DNA of 64,000 bases, taken from positions 62,001 to 126,000 of the forward strand of contig NZ_FNUZ01000004.1 of the NCBI RefSeq assembly GCF_900108225.1. Reading direction: 5' to 3'. The notes below the pieces were generated by a model, which was given only the letters and a program-made list of their open reading frames with translations, had not been told where the DNA came from and did no database searches. Within the stretch, counting starts at the first letter, position 1, and each line of letters starts with the position of its first letter. The position numbers and the translations under genes were made by a program. Source of the DNA: Thalassococcus halodurans (lineage in GTDB: Bacteria; Pseudomonadota; Alphaproteobacteria; Rhodobacterales; Rhodobacteraceae). Shown one piece after another: positions 54,915 to 63,785 of the stretch.

Positions 54915-56696
54915 ATGGAACTACTGAACATCAGTCCGGATCTTGGGGCATATCTGGCGCTAGGCGTCATGTTGGTGATGTTCGCTTTGTTCGTCAGCGA
55001 AGCCTATCCGACCGAAGTGGTCGCGATTGGCGGCGTTGCGGTTCTGTTGGCCTTGGGTCTGTTGCCCTATGAGGACGCACTTTCGGTGCTGTCGAACCCT
55101 GCACCATGGACCATCGCGGCGATGTTTCTGGTCATGGGGGCCTTGGTGCGCACAGGCGCGCTTGAGGCGTTTACGAACTACGCGCAAAAAGGCGCGGCTA
55201 CCCATCCCAAGACCACAATGGCTGGCATCATGTTGCTGGTTTTGGTGGCGTCGGCCTTTATGAACAACACCCCTGTTGTCGTCGTGATGCTGCCGATCTT
55301 TGTGCAACTGGCCAAGATTTTGGGTGTCGCCCCGTCCAAGCTGCTGATCCCGCTTAGCTATGCGGCCATTCTAGGTGGCACTTTGACCCTGATCGGGACC
55401 TCGACCAACCTGCTGGTGGACGGTGTGGCGCGGTCCCGAGGGATTGAGCCATTCGGCATTTTCGAAGTCACGCCTTTGGCCATCGTTTTGGTGATCTGGG
55501 GTATGTTCTATCTGCGGGTGGTCGGACCGTGGTTGCTGCCGGATCGGGTCAGTATGGCGGGTATGCTGTCGTCAGATCGCAGCCGGATGAAGTTCTTTAC
55601 CGAAGCGGTCATTCCGCCGGAGTCCAACCTGATCGGGCGTGACGTTCTAAGCGTTCAGTTGTTCAAACGTGATGGTGTGCGTCTGATCGACGTGATCCGT
55701 GGGGACCAATCGTTGCGTCGGAATCTTGAAGCTGTGCAGTTGCAGGTCGGTGACCGCGTTGTTCTGCGGACGCAGATGACCGAGCTTCTAAGCCTGCAGA
55801 GCAATAAATCCCTGAAGCGTGTGGATCAGGTTTCGGCGGTTGAAACGACCACGGTCGAGGTGCTGATCACGCCGGGTTGCAAAATGATTGGCCGGTCTTT
55901 AGGCGCGCTGCGCCTGCGCCGCCGGTTTGGTGTCTATCCCTTGGCGGTGCATCGCCGGAACCAGAATATCGGGCGTCAGTTGGATGAACTGGTGGTGCGC
56001 GTCGGTGACACGCTGCTGTTGGAAGGCGCGCCTGCGGATATCCAACGTCTGGCAGAGGAAATGGCCTTGGTCGATGTGGCACAGCCCTCTGCGCGTGCGT
56101 TCCGCCGTGGCCATGCCCCGATTGCCTTGGGCGCTTTGGCGGGAATCGTCGTTCTGTCAGCTTTGGGTGTCGCGCCCATTCTGGCCTGCGCGGTGATCGC
56201 TGTGGCCGTGGTTCTATTGACCCGATGTGTAGACGCGGACGAGGCGTTTTCTTTTGTCGAAGGCCAGCTACTGGCACTGATTTTTGCGATGCTGGCCGTG
56301 GGTGCGGCGCTGCAAAGCACTGGCGCGGTTGATCTGATCGTGAATGCCATCGCGCCGTTTCTGGGGCAACTTCACGGGGCCTTTGTCATTTGGGCGATCT
56401 TTATCCTGACATCCGTCTTAACCGAGATGGTCAGCAACAATGCCGTTGCCGTTGTCGTCACCCCAATCGCCATTTCGCTGGCTGATGCGTTGGGCGTTGA
56501 TGCGCGGCCTTTGGTTGTGGCGGTTATGGTCGCGGCGTCCTGCAGCTTTGCGACACCTATAGGATACCAGACCAACACTCTGGTTTTCGGCCCGGGTGGT
56601 TACCGGTTCTCGGATTTCCTGAAGGTCGGCGTGCCGCTGAACCTGACGGTGGGCATCCTGTCAGCCCTCATCATCCCGATGATCTGGCCGCTCTGA
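54915..56696 (+). CDS. SLC13-type (CitMHS/DASS) permease with two RCK_C domains
   Basis: A 593-residue membrane protein. The N- and C-terminal membrane halves (about 1-210 and 405-593) carry the repeated family segments, including SAFMNNTPVVVVMLPI and GTSTNLLVDG in the first half and EMVSNNAVAVVVTPIA and GYQTNTLVFGPGGY in the second. Between them (about 215-395) lie two TrkA_C/RCK_C domains, with PPESNLIGRDVLSV and TPGCKMIGRSLGAL. The family moves dicarboxylates, sulfate or other anions with Na+; substrate unknown. Confidence 0.9.
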   Translation: MELLNISPDLGAYLALGVMLVMFALFVSEAYPTEVVAIGGVAVLLALGLLPYEDALSVLSNPAPWTIAAMFLVMGALVRTGALEAFTNYAQKGAATHPKTTMAGIMLLVLVASAFMNNTPVVVVMLPIFVQLAKILGVAPSKLLIPLSYAAILGGTLTLIGTSTNLLVDGVARSRGIEPFGIFEVTPLAIVLVIWGMFYLRVVGPWLLPDRVSMAGMLSSDRSRMKFFTEAVIPPESNLIGRDVLSVQLFKRDGVRLIDVIRGDQSLRRNLEAVQLQVGDRVVLRTQMTELLSLQSNKSLKRVDQVSAVETTTVEVLITPGCKMIGRSLGALRLRRRFGVYPLAVHRRNQNIGRQLDELVVRVGDTLLLEGAPADIQRLAEEMALVDVAQPSARAFRRGHAPIALGALAGIVVLSALGVAPILACAVIAVAVVLLTRCVDADEAFSFVEGQLLALIFAMLAVGAALQSTGAVDLIVNAIAPFLGQLHGAFVIWAIFILTSVLTEMVSNNAVAVVVTPIAISLADALGVDARPLVVAVMVAASCSFATPIGYQTNTLVFGPGGYRFSDFLKVGVPLNLTVGILSALIIPMIWPL

Positions 56697-56765
56697 TACG
56701 TATTTTCTGTCCCAAAATACCTTGGGGTGAATTGGCCAGAGGCCAAGAGGGGCAAAGCCCCTGTC
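56697..56765 (+). repeat. Intergenic repeat, copy 4
   Basis: TACGTATTTTCTGTCCCAAA, ACCTTGGGG, a GGCC-AGA-GGCC hairpin and GGGGCAAAGCCCC match the reverse complement of copy 1 block by block. It starts right at the SLC13 gene stop. The rest of the 224-base gap to GTA g1 holds no gene and probably carries the GTA promoter, for which I see no sure sigma-factor motif. Confidence 0.65.
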
Positions 56766-56920
56766 TACTCTCAAGAAAAACGACCAGTTGGTTAAGGGCG
56801 GTCCCGTAAGGGGCTGTCAGTGCCTGCGTCGTAATTTCCCAAAATGCTGGAAGGTAAATCCTGTCCAACGATGGCAGGTCCTTGAGATCGGGCGGAGCTC
56901 ATCAAGGAAAGAACTGAGGC

Positions 56921-57262
56921 ATGGCAATCATCACGCTGGACGACCGGCTTTCTGAACTGGAAACCGAACGCGACGCAATTGGGAAGGTGCTGAAACGCAT
57001 CAAACGCGAAATTAACAGGCTCGCGGAACAGATCGAGACAGGAGAGGTCACCGACAAAGCCGAGGCGCAGAAAATTCTGGCCGAGGCACGATACTGGCTG
57101 AAAGCGGTCAGGGAAACGGAGACCGAGATTGAAAAGCTCAAAAAGGAACGGGCAGGCATTGCCCATGGATACGGGGTCGATCTTGAGGCTGCGCGGTCAG
57201 AGGTCGGGTGCCGACTTCATCGCCTCGCTCAGTGCAAAAAAGAGAGAAAAGTTTCTGAGTGA
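56921..57262 (+). CDS. GTA small terminase-like protein (g1)
   Basis: A 113-residue, highly charged protein with long heptad-like helices (about 5-80), matching the place and nature of RcGTA g1, the small terminase subunit that helps the packaging motor start on DNA. AAGGA and GAGG lie before the ATG. Its last 98 bases overlap the likely start of the large terminase in another frame. It opens the GTA structural cluster. Confidence 0.8.
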   Translation: MAIITLDDRLSELETERDAIGKVLKRIKREINRLAEQIETGEVTDKAEAQKILAEARYWLKAVRETETEIEKLKKERAGIAHGYGVDLEAARSEVGCRLHRLAQCKKERKVSE

Positions 57263-58529
57263 TCTGGGGGAGGGGGCGCATCTTGCGCTCCCTTTTCTAT
57301 TCGAGTTCTGGGCCATGCCGCACCAGTTACCACCCGAGGGTGATTGGCGGTCTTGGGTGATTATGGGCGGCCGTGGCGCGGGTAAGACGCGGGCCGGGTC
57401 GGAATGGGTTCGGGCGCAGGTCGAAGGGGCGAAGCCCTTGGACAAGGGGCGCTGTGCGCGCATGGCGCTGGTGGGGGAATCCATTGATCAGGTGCGCGAG
57501 GTGATGGTGTTTGGCGATAGTGGCATTCTGGCCTGTTCGCCGCCTGATCGGAGGCCCGACTGGATCGCCGGGCGCAAGTGTCTGCGTTGGCCGAACGGGG
57601 CTGAGGCGATGGTGTTTTCCGCCTATGACCCCGAAAGCCTGCGCGGCCCGCAGTTTGATGGGGCGTGGGTGGATGAGCTGGCCAAGTGGAAAAAGGCGCA
57701 GGACACGTGGGATATGCTGCAATTCGGCCTGCGGCTGGGGGATGATCCGCGGGTTTGTGTGACGACAACGCCGCGGAATGTAGGCGTGTTGAAGCAGTTG
57801 TTGGAACGCGAAAGCACGGTTGTGACCCACGCGGCGACGGATGCGAACCGCGCCAATCTGGCGGCGTCGTTTCTGGCCGAGGTGCAGGCGCGGTATGCCG
57901 GCACGCGGTTGGGGCGGCAGGAGCTGGACGGCGTTCTGATGGAGGACGCGGAAGGCGCGCTTTGGACCAGTGCGAGGTTGGAACGGTGCGCGGTCGATCA
58001 GCCGCCCGAGTTGGGGCGTGTCGTTGTAGCGGTGGATCCGCCTGTGACGGGGCACTCGGGCTCGGACGCTTGCGGGATCGTGGTTGTGGGGTGTCTGGCC
58101 GATGACCCGCAGAAGGCGGTGGTATTGGAAGATGCCAGTGTTCAGGGCGTGTCGCCATTGGCTTGGGCCAAGGCGGCGATTGCTGCGCGGGATCGGTGGG
58201 AGGCTGACCGGATCGTGGCCGAGGTCAATCAGGGAGGTGAGCTGGTGGCCGAGGTTTTGCGTTCGGTCGATCCGTTGGTTCCGGTGACCAAAGTCCATGC
58301 GACCAAGGGCAAGGCGGCACGGGCCGAACCTGTGGCGGCGCTTTATGAACAGGGGCGTGTGACGCATCTGCGGGGGTTGGGCGCGCTTGAGGATCAGATG
58401 TGTCTGATGACCACCAACGGGTTTGAGGGAAAAGGGTCGCCGGACCGTGTGGATGCGCTGGTTTGGGCGCTGACCGAACTGGTGTTGCGTGCGCCGCGTT
58501 CGGGGCGGCCCACAGTGCGTACGCTGTGA
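57165..58529 (+). CDS. GTA large terminase (g2)
   Basis: A 454-residue DNA-packaging ATPase/nuclease. Walker A is MGGRGAGKTRAG (about 67-78), Walker B is DGAWVDELAKW, and the nuclease half has VVAVDPPVTGHSGSDACGI with the first acidic metal ligand and DRVDALVWAL near the end. The family N-terminus ALPFLFEFW...HQLPPEG is kept. The exact start is uncertain: ATG 57165 is given, but ATG 57129 and TTG 57183 are also open; all lie inside g1. In RcGTA this motor fills heads with random host DNA. Confidence 0.93.
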   Translation: MDTGSILRLRGQRSGADFIASLSAKKREKFLSDLGEGAHLALPFLFEFWAMPHQLPPEGDWRSWVIMGGRGAGKTRAGSEWVRAQVEGAKPLDKGRCARMALVGESIDQVREVMVFGDSGILACSPPDRRPDWIAGRKCLRWPNGAEAMVFSAYDPESLRGPQFDGAWVDELAKWKKAQDTWDMLQFGLRLGDDPRVCVTTTPRNVGVLKQLLERESTVVTHAATDANRANLAASFLAEVQARYAGTRLGRQELDGVLMEDAEGALWTSARLERCAVDQPPELGRVVVAVDPPVTGHSGSDACGIVVVGCLADDPQKAVVLEDASVQGVSPLAWAKAAIAARDRWEADRIVAEVNQGGELVAEVLRSVDPLVPVTKVHATKGKAARAEPVAALYEQGRVTHLRGLGALEDQMCLMTTNGFEGKGSPDRVDALVWALTELVLRAPRSGRPTVRTL

Positions 58530-58661
58530 TGAATGCCCGTTAAGTTCTGCGTTTTAGAACTGCTTTCAACGACGGCAACGTCAGCGATTTGAACCAGAGA
58601 CTGATCAGCCCTTGACCGGAGACCGGCGGGGCAGATCAGGCGCAACGAGGAGCGGCAGATC

Positions 58662-59846
58662 ATGGTCTTTAACCTTTTTCGTCAGCGGGCCGAGGCGGAC
58701 GTGCCAGAAACCAAGGCAAGCGCGACGGGGCCTCTGATTGCCTCTGGCATGGCGGGGCGAGTGGCGTGGACGTCGCGGGATACGGTGACGCTGACGCGCA
58801 TGGGTTTTACCGGAAATCCGGTGGGCTTTCGTGCGGTCAAGCTGATCGCCGAGGCGGCGGCGGCGTTGCCCCTGGTTCTGCAGGACCGCGAGCGCCGTTA
58901 TGATGCGCATCCGCTTGTCAGCTTGTTGCGCCGCCCGAATGCGATGCAGGGCCGTGCGGAACTGTTCGAAGCTTTGTATGGACAGTTGCTGTTGTCGGGT
59001 GACGGGTATGTCGAGGCTGTTGGGGCGGATACTGGCGCGCCGGTAGAGTTGCACGTGCTGCGGTCAGACCGGATGCGTTTGGTGCCGGGGGCGGATGGTT
59101 GGCCGGTGGCGTATGAATATACCGTAGGGGCGCGGAAGCATCGGTTTGATGTGTCGGGTCCGGTTTCGCCGCTATGTCATATCAAGAGCTTTCATCCGCA
59201 GGACGACCATTATGGTCTGTCGCCAATGCAGGCGGCGGCGCAGGCGATGGATGTGCATAATTCCGCTTCGCGCTGGTCCAAGGGATTGTTGGACAATGCG
59301 GCGCGGCCTTCTGGGGCGATTGTGTATCAGGGGCCGGATGGCAGCAGCCTGAGCGCGGATCAGTATGACCGTTTGGTGGCCGAGATGGAGACACACCATC
59401 AGGGTGCGCGGAATGCGGGGCGGCCGATGTTGCTGGAAGGCGGGTTGGACTGGAAGCCCATGGGGTTCAGTCCGGCGGATATGGAATTCCAGAAAACCAA
59501 AGAGGCCGCAGCGCGCGAGATTGCCATTGCCTTCGGGGTGCCGCCTATGTTGCTGGGTATTCCGGGCGAGGCGACGTTCTCGAACTACCAAGAGGCGCAT
59601 CGTGCGTTCTATCGCCTGACGGTGTTGCCTTTGGCGACGCGGGTAGCGGCGTCGTTGGGTGCATGGTTGTCCGAGTTTGTCGGAGAAGAGATCGAGATCA
59701 AGCCGGATCTGGATCAGGTGTCTGCGCTGTCTGCCGAACGGGATGCCCAGTGGGAAAGAATCGGTAAGGCCGGTTTCCTGACAGACGCGGAAAAGCGGAT
59801 GATGTTGGGCCTGCCTGCTTTGGCCGAAGGCGATGGTCATGAGTGA
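58662..59846 (+). CDS. GTA portal protein (g3, HK97 family)
   Basis: A 394-residue portal of the HK97 family. Recognisable segments are AVKLIAEAAAALPLVLQD early, KSFHPQDDHYGLSPMQAAAQAMDVHN (split at about 167-192), and KEAAAREIAIAFGVPPMLLGIPGEATFSNYQEAHRAFY (split at about 283-320) late. The dodecameric portal is the DNA entry ring of the head. GAGGAGCGGCAG precedes the ATG. The 132-base gap before it has two small hairpins (58544-58560 and 58571-58582, the second with a GCAA loop). Confidence 0.95.
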   Translation: MVFNLFRQRAEADVPETKASATGPLIASGMAGRVAWTSRDTVTLTRMGFTGNPVGFRAVKLIAEAAAALPLVLQDRERRYDAHPLVSLLRRPNAMQGRAELFEALYGQLLLSGDGYVEAVGADTGAPVELHVLRSDRMRLVPGADGWPVAYEYTVGARKHRFDVSGPVSPLCHIKSFHPQDDHYGLSPMQAAAQAMDVHNSASRWSKGLLDNAARPSGAIVYQGPDGSSLSADQYDRLVAEMETHHQGARNAGRPMLLEGGLDWKPMGFSPADMEFQKTKEAAAREIAIAFGVPPMLLGIPGEATFSNYQEAHRAFYRLTVLPLATRVAASLGAWLSEFVGEEIEIKPDLDQVSALSAERDAQWERIGKAGFLTDAEKRMMLGLPALAEGDGHE

Positions 59847-60066
59847 GATGCGCTCGCGCTACGAAAGCTTTGATTGCGCGCCGGGCTTGCGGCTTGAGGC
59901 GCATGAGCGGGTGACGGAGCTGCAATTCAAAAGCATCGCAGGGCGTTTACAGCGGCTTGAGGCGTTGATGGAGCGTTTGGAAAAGCGGCTTTGGCTGACG
60001 GTCTATGGCGTGGTGGCGGTGATCTTGGCGCAGGCGTTTCAAAGCCTGCTGGCCGTGGGGCCCTGA
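59839..60066 (+). CDS. GTA g3.5-like small membrane-anchored protein
   Basis: A 75-residue protein with a central amphipathic helix (LQFKSIAGRLQRLEALMERL) and a C-terminal membrane helix (about 53-70, LTVYGVVAVILAQAF). It holds the place of the small gene between portal and protease in RcGTA. ATG 59839 overlaps the portal stop by eight bases; ATG 59833 is an alternative. Its role in the particle is not known. Confidence 0.7.
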   Translation: MSEMRSRYESFDCAPGLRLEAHERVTELQFKSIAGRLQRLEALMERLEKRLWLTVYGVVAVILAQAFQSLLAVGP

Positions 60067-60085
60067 TGGAAAGGCGAATGGGGAA

Positions 60086-60631
60086 ATGATGGATCTGGAA
60101 CGTAAGTTTTGCCGGTTCGATGCGGATTTGACGGTGACGGATGGTGCTGTGATCGAAGGCTATGCATCGCTGTTTGGCGCCTGTGATCAGGGCAATGACG
60201 TGGTGGGCAAGGGTGCCTATGGGGCATCACTGATGCGTCTGGCGTCAGAAAACCGTGCGGTGAAAATGTTGTGGCAGCATGATCCGGCGCAGCCCATCGG
60301 CATCTGGGACGAGGTGCGCGAGGACAGCAAGGGTCTGTACGTAAAAGGCCGCTTGCTGGAGAGCGTTGAAAAGGGGCGCGAGGCGGCGGCCTTGATCGCG
60401 GCGGGCGCAATTGACGGGCTGTCGATCGGCTACCGCACGATCCGCGCGACGAAGAATGACAAGGGCCAGCGGCTCTTGACCGAGGTGGAGCTTTGGGAGG
60501 TGTCGCTGGTGACCTTCCCGATGCTTCCGAGTGCACGGGTTGCGGCAAAGGGCGACAGTCTGGAAGCCGAGGTCCTGCATGAACTGGCGCAGGCGCTTGA
60601 GGGTGCGCGCCGCGAGATGGCGGGCAGCTAA
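60086..60631 (+). CDS. GTA prohead protease (g4)
   Basis: A 181-residue HK97-type prohead protease (U35/S78 family). The catalytic His lies in LWQHDPAQPIG and the Ser in IDGLSIGYRTI; DVVGKGAYGASL is a family mark. It would mature the capsid protein encoded just downstream by removing the N-terminal scaffold. Starts at ATG 60086 or 60089, after GGGGA. Confidence 0.93.
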   Translation: MMDLERKFCRFDADLTVTDGAVIEGYASLFGACDQGNDVVGKGAYGASLMRLASENRAVKMLWQHDPAQPIGIWDEVREDSKGLYVKGRLLESVEKGREAAALIAAGAIDGLSIGYRTIRATKNDKGQRLLTEVELWEVSLVTFPMLPSARVAAKGDSLEAEVLHELAQALEGARREMAGS

Positions 60632-60657
60632 CCCCCGCCGACACCTGAAGGAAAACG

Positions 60658-61842
60658 ATGATGACTATGACCGAGACCAGTTCTCGGGCCGGAGGAGATG
60701 TGTCTCCGGCCACCCGTGTCGGCTCTGCTTTGGCGGGGCTGGTCGGGGACATCAAAGGCCTGCGGGCCGATCTGACGGCGAAACTTACTCAACAGGAAGA
60801 GCGACTGAACATGCTTGATCGTAAAACTGCACTTGCGGGCGCACGCCCGGCCCTGTCCACAGCTGCGGAAATCGAGCCGCCGCATCAGAAAGCGTTCAAC
60901 GCCTATGTGCGTAGCGGCGATGACGATGGTCTGCGCCATCTGGAGCTGGAAGGCAAAGCGCTGAACACGGCGGTGAATTCCGATGGCGGCTATCTGGTTG
61001 ACCCCAAAACGTCCGAGACCGTGCAGTCGGTTCTGGCCTCCAGCGCGTCGATCCGTGCGATTGCCAATGTGGTTCAGGTCGAGGCGTCTTCCTTTGACGT
61101 TCTGATCGACCAGAACGACACCGGCGCGGGTTGGGCGAATGAGGTTGATCCAACATCCGAGACTGGCACGCCCACGGTCGAGCGTATTTCCATTCCGCTG
61201 TACGAGCTGAACGCCATGCCCAAAGCCAGTCAGCGTCTGTTGGACGATGCGGCCTTTGATATTGAGGCTTGGCTGGCAGGCCGTATTGCCGACAAATTCA
61301 CCCGCGCCGAAGCGCAGGCCTTTGTGTCCGGTGACGGCATCGACAAGCCGCGTGGTTTCCTGACCGCGCCGACGGTGGATGATGCGGTTTGGGCATGGGG
61401 CAATCTGGGCACTGTTACGACAGGTGTGGACGGTGATCTGGGCGACGGCGATGCGATCATCGATCTGGTCTATGCGCTGGGCGCGCAGTACCGCGCCAAG
61501 GGCACCTTTGTGATGAATTCCAAAACCGCCGGTGCGCTGCGCAAGCTGAAAGATGCGGATGGTCGCCACCTGTGGTCTGACGGTCTGGCCGCGGGCGAGC
61601 CTGCGCGTCTGCTGGGCTATCCGGTGCTGATTGCCGAAGACATGCCCGACATCGGTTCGGCCACAACGCCGATTGCCTTTGGCGATTTCTCGGCCGGTTA
61701 CACCATTGCGGAACGTCCCGATCTGCGCGTGCTGCGCGACCCGTTCAGCGCCAAGCCGCATGTGCTGTTTTATGCGACCAAACGCATCGGTGGTGACGTG
61801 ACAGACTTTGCCGCGATCAAGCTGCTGAGCTGCTCGGTCTAA
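60658..61842 (+). CDS. GTA major capsid protein (g5, HK97 fold)
   Basis: A 394-residue capsid protein. The first 100 residues are helical and charged, as for the delta scaffold that g4 removes. The HK97 body follows, with NTAVNSDGGYLVDPKTSE as N-arm, ASQRLLDDAAFDIEAWLA in the spine helix region, GFLTAP, and LLGYPVLIAEDMPDIG in the A domain. AAGGAAAACG precedes ATG 60658. Shell protein of the GTA head, needed in many copies. Confidence 0.95.
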   Translation: MMTMTETSSRAGGDVSPATRVGSALAGLVGDIKGLRADLTAKLTQQEERLNMLDRKTALAGARPALSTAAEIEPPHQKAFNAYVRSGDDDGLRHLELEGKALNTAVNSDGGYLVDPKTSETVQSVLASSASIRAIANVVQVEASSFDVLIDQNDTGAGWANEVDPTSETGTPTVERISIPLYELNAMPKASQRLLDDAAFDIEAWLAGRIADKFTRAEAQAFVSGDGIDKPRGFLTAPTVDDAVWAWGNLGTVTTGVDGDLGDGDAIIDLVYALGAQYRAKGTFVMNSKTAGALRKLKDADGRHLWSDGLAAGEPARLLGYPVLIAEDMPDIGSATTPIAFGDFSAGYTIAERPDLRVLRDPFSAKPHVLFYATKRIGGDVTDFAAIKLLSCSV

Positions 61843-61858
61843 ATCCGGGACATGAGAT

Positions 61859-61883
61859 GTGTGTGCTCAGAACGGGCGCACAC
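61859..61883 (+). terminator. Hairpin after the GTA capsid gene
   Basis: GTGTGTGC (61859-61866) pairs with GCGCACAC (61876-61883), eight bases with one G-U pair over nine bases, starting 17 bases after the capsid stop. No T-run. It is placed to raise capsid RNA over the downstream genes by partial stop or by protecting the 3' end. Confidence 0.5.
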
Positions 61884-62007
61884 AGAGGGTGCGCATCAAG
61901 TGAGTGCTTGCGTTGTCCAGCTGCTCCTCTCCGTCCGAGCAACGTGAGTGGTGCGCGCCCGACTTGGCTTGGTGAGTGAGCCGGACAGAAGTTTGCGGAG
62001 AAAGATC

Positions 62008-62601
62008 ATGATGTTGGTCGAAGAGACATTTGTGCCCGAGCGCGCCTTGCCTGTCGATGCGCTTAAGCGGCATCTGCGGTTGGGACGGGGTTTTGCCGAA
62101 GACGATGTTCAGGACGAGGTGCTGGCCTCATTTCTGCGGGCGGCTTTGGCTGCGGTCGAGGCACGGACAGGCAAGGCGCTGATCCGCCGCGCGTTTTTGC
62201 TGAGTGTGCGTGAGTGGTCTGCCGGTGATGTGCAGAACCTGCCGATTGCGCCGGTGGCGTCGATCCTTGGTCTGGATATTGTGGACCGCTTTGGTGCGGT
62301 GACGGCGATTGATCCGGTGACCGTGCAGCTTGAGGCCGATGCGCATTTCCCGCGTCTGAAATCGGTGACCAGCGCGTTGTCCGGTATCCCGAGTGGTGGC
62401 ACGGCAGAGGTGCGGTTCGAGGCGGGATACAGCACGGAATTTTCTGGTCTGCCTGCGGATCTACAGCAAGCGGTTCTGCTGCTGGCGGCGCATTATTACG
62501 AATATCGCGACGAAACGGCCTTGGGTCAGGGATGCATGCCGTTCGGTGTCAGCAGCCTGCTGGCGCGGTTCCGTCCGATGCGTCTGGGGGCGCGGGCATG
62601 A
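62008..62601 (+). CDS. GTA head-tail adaptor (g6)
   Basis: A 197-residue connector of the gp6/HK97 type. LKRHLRLGRGFAEDDVQDEVL early and QQAVLLLAAHYYEYRDETALG late are the helical parts typical of the family, which sits under the portal. GGAGAAAG lies before ATG 62008; the in-frame extension to 61948 has no ribosome-binding site. Its stop overlaps the g7 start (ATGA). Confidence 0.9.
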   Translation: MMLVEETFVPERALPVDALKRHLRLGRGFAEDDVQDEVLASFLRAALAAVEARTGKALIRRAFLLSVREWSAGDVQNLPIAPVASILGLDIVDRFGAVTAIDPVTVQLEADAHFPRLKSVTSALSGIPSGGTAEVRFEAGYSTEFSGLPADLQQAVLLLAAHYYEYRDETALGQGCMPFGVSSLLARFRPMRLGARA

Positions 62602-62936
62602 AGAACGTGCGTTTGAACCTGTCGGCCATCCTTGAGGCGCGCGCGTTGGTTCCTGACGGGGCAGGCGGGCAGGCGTCGCAGTGGCAAGAGCTGGGGCAGT
62701 TGTGGGTTGCGTTAAATCCCCGTGGTGGTCGCTTGGTACAGGCCGACGGCGGTGCTGTGGCCGAGACGCGCCACAGGATCACGACGCGTGCCGCCCCTGT
62801 TGGCCATGCAAACCGACCTGAACCGGGGCAGCGCCTGCGCGTCGGGTCCCGTCTGTTTCACATCAAAGCGGTGCACGAGGCGGATTTCGACGGTCGTTTT
62901 CTGACCTGTCTGGCGGAAGAGGAGCGTGTGGCATGA
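62598..62936 (+). CDS. GTA head closure / stopper protein (g7)
   Basis: A 112-residue beta-rich protein of the phage head-tail joining family. WQELGQLWVALNPRGGRLV, TRHRITTR and GQRLRVGSRLFHIKAVHE are its marks. It should close the DNA channel below the adaptor. It overlaps both neighbours by four bases (ATGA), so g6, g7 and g8 are translationally coupled. Confidence 0.9.
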   Translation: MKNVRLNLSAILEARALVPDGAGGQASQWQELGQLWVALNPRGGRLVQADGGAVAETRHRITTRAAPVGHANRPEPGQRLRVGSRLFHIKAVHEADFDGRFLTCLAEEERVA

Positions 62937-63340
62937 GCTATCAGGCGTCAGCGGCGCTTCAGGCGGCGATCTATGCGCGATTGCAAGGTGATGCGGATGT
63001 CACCGGCTTGGTGGGCGCGCATATCTACGATGAAATGCCGACCGGCACTTTGCCCACGTTGTTCGTGGCGTTGGGCGGTGAAGAGGTGCGCGACGCCTCG
63101 GACGTGACCGCAAATGGCGCGTGGCACGATCTGACTGTCAGCGTCATCAGCGATGCCAGTGGTTTTCAGACAGCGAAACGTGCGGCCGGTGCGATCAACG
63201 ACAGCCTGCACGAGGCTGATCTGACCTTGGCGGTCGGGCAGTTGGTGTTTCTGCGATTTCTTAAAGCGCGCGCCAAGCGCGGCAAATCAGGTGGGCGGCA
63301 GATTGATCTGACATTCCGCGCCCGCGTGGACCTTATCTGA
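62933..63340 (+). CDS. GTA tail terminator (g8, DUF3168)
   Basis: A 135-residue protein of the DUF3168 family. ALQAAIYARLQGDADVTGLVG, IYDEMPTGTLPTLFVALG and FRARVDLI at the C-terminus follow the family. It corresponds to the tail terminator ring on which tube and stopper meet. The ATG overlaps the g7 stop by four bases. Confidence 0.9.
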   Translation: MSYQASAALQAAIYARLQGDADVTGLVGAHIYDEMPTGTLPTLFVALGGEEVRDASDVTANGAWHDLTVSVISDASGFQTAKRAAGAINDSLHEADLTLAVGQLVFLRFLKARAKRGKSGGRQIDLTFRARVDLI

Positions 63341-63363
63341 TTATCTAAAACGGAGTGAGCGAT

Positions 63364-63783
63364 ATGGCTGCCCAGAATGGTAAAGACCTGCTGATCAAGG
63401 TTGATCTGACCGGAGACGGACAATTCCACACGATGGCGGGCCTGCGCGCAACGCGCGTCAGTTTCAACGCCGAGGCCGTGGATGTGACGTCGCTGGAAAG
63501 CGAAGGCGGCTGGCGTGAATTGCTGGGCGGCGCAGGTGTGCGCAGCGCGGCGATCAGCGGGTCGGGTGTGTTCCGTGATGGCGACACGGACGAACGCGCG
63601 CGCCAGATTTTCTTTGATGGTGAGACGCCGAATTTTCAGGTGATCATTCCCGATTTTGGCCGCGTCGAAGGCGCGTTTCAGGTCACGTCTCTGGAGTATG
63701 CGGGCACCTATAACGGTGAGGCGACTTACGAGATGTCGTTGGCCTCTGCCGGTGCGCTCAGCTTCGTCGCGGCGGCGGTCTGA
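63364..63783 (+). CDS. GTA major tail tube protein (g9)
   Basis: A 139-residue tail tube protein of the TP901-1/GTA type. MAAQNGKDLLIKVDLTGDG (start), RATRVSFNAEAVDVTS, and SLEYAGTYNGEATYEMSLASAG (split at about 110-131) are typical. CGGAG lies eight bases before ATG 63364; GTG 63355 is in frame but less likely. Rings of it build the tail tube. Confidence 0.92.
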   Translation: MAAQNGKDLLIKVDLTGDGQFHTMAGLRATRVSFNAEAVDVTSLESEGGWRELLGGAGVRSAAISGSGVFRDGDTDERARQIFFDGETPNFQVIIPDFGRVEGAFQVTSLEYAGTYNGEATYEMSLASAGALSFVAAAV

Positions 63784-63785
63784 TC

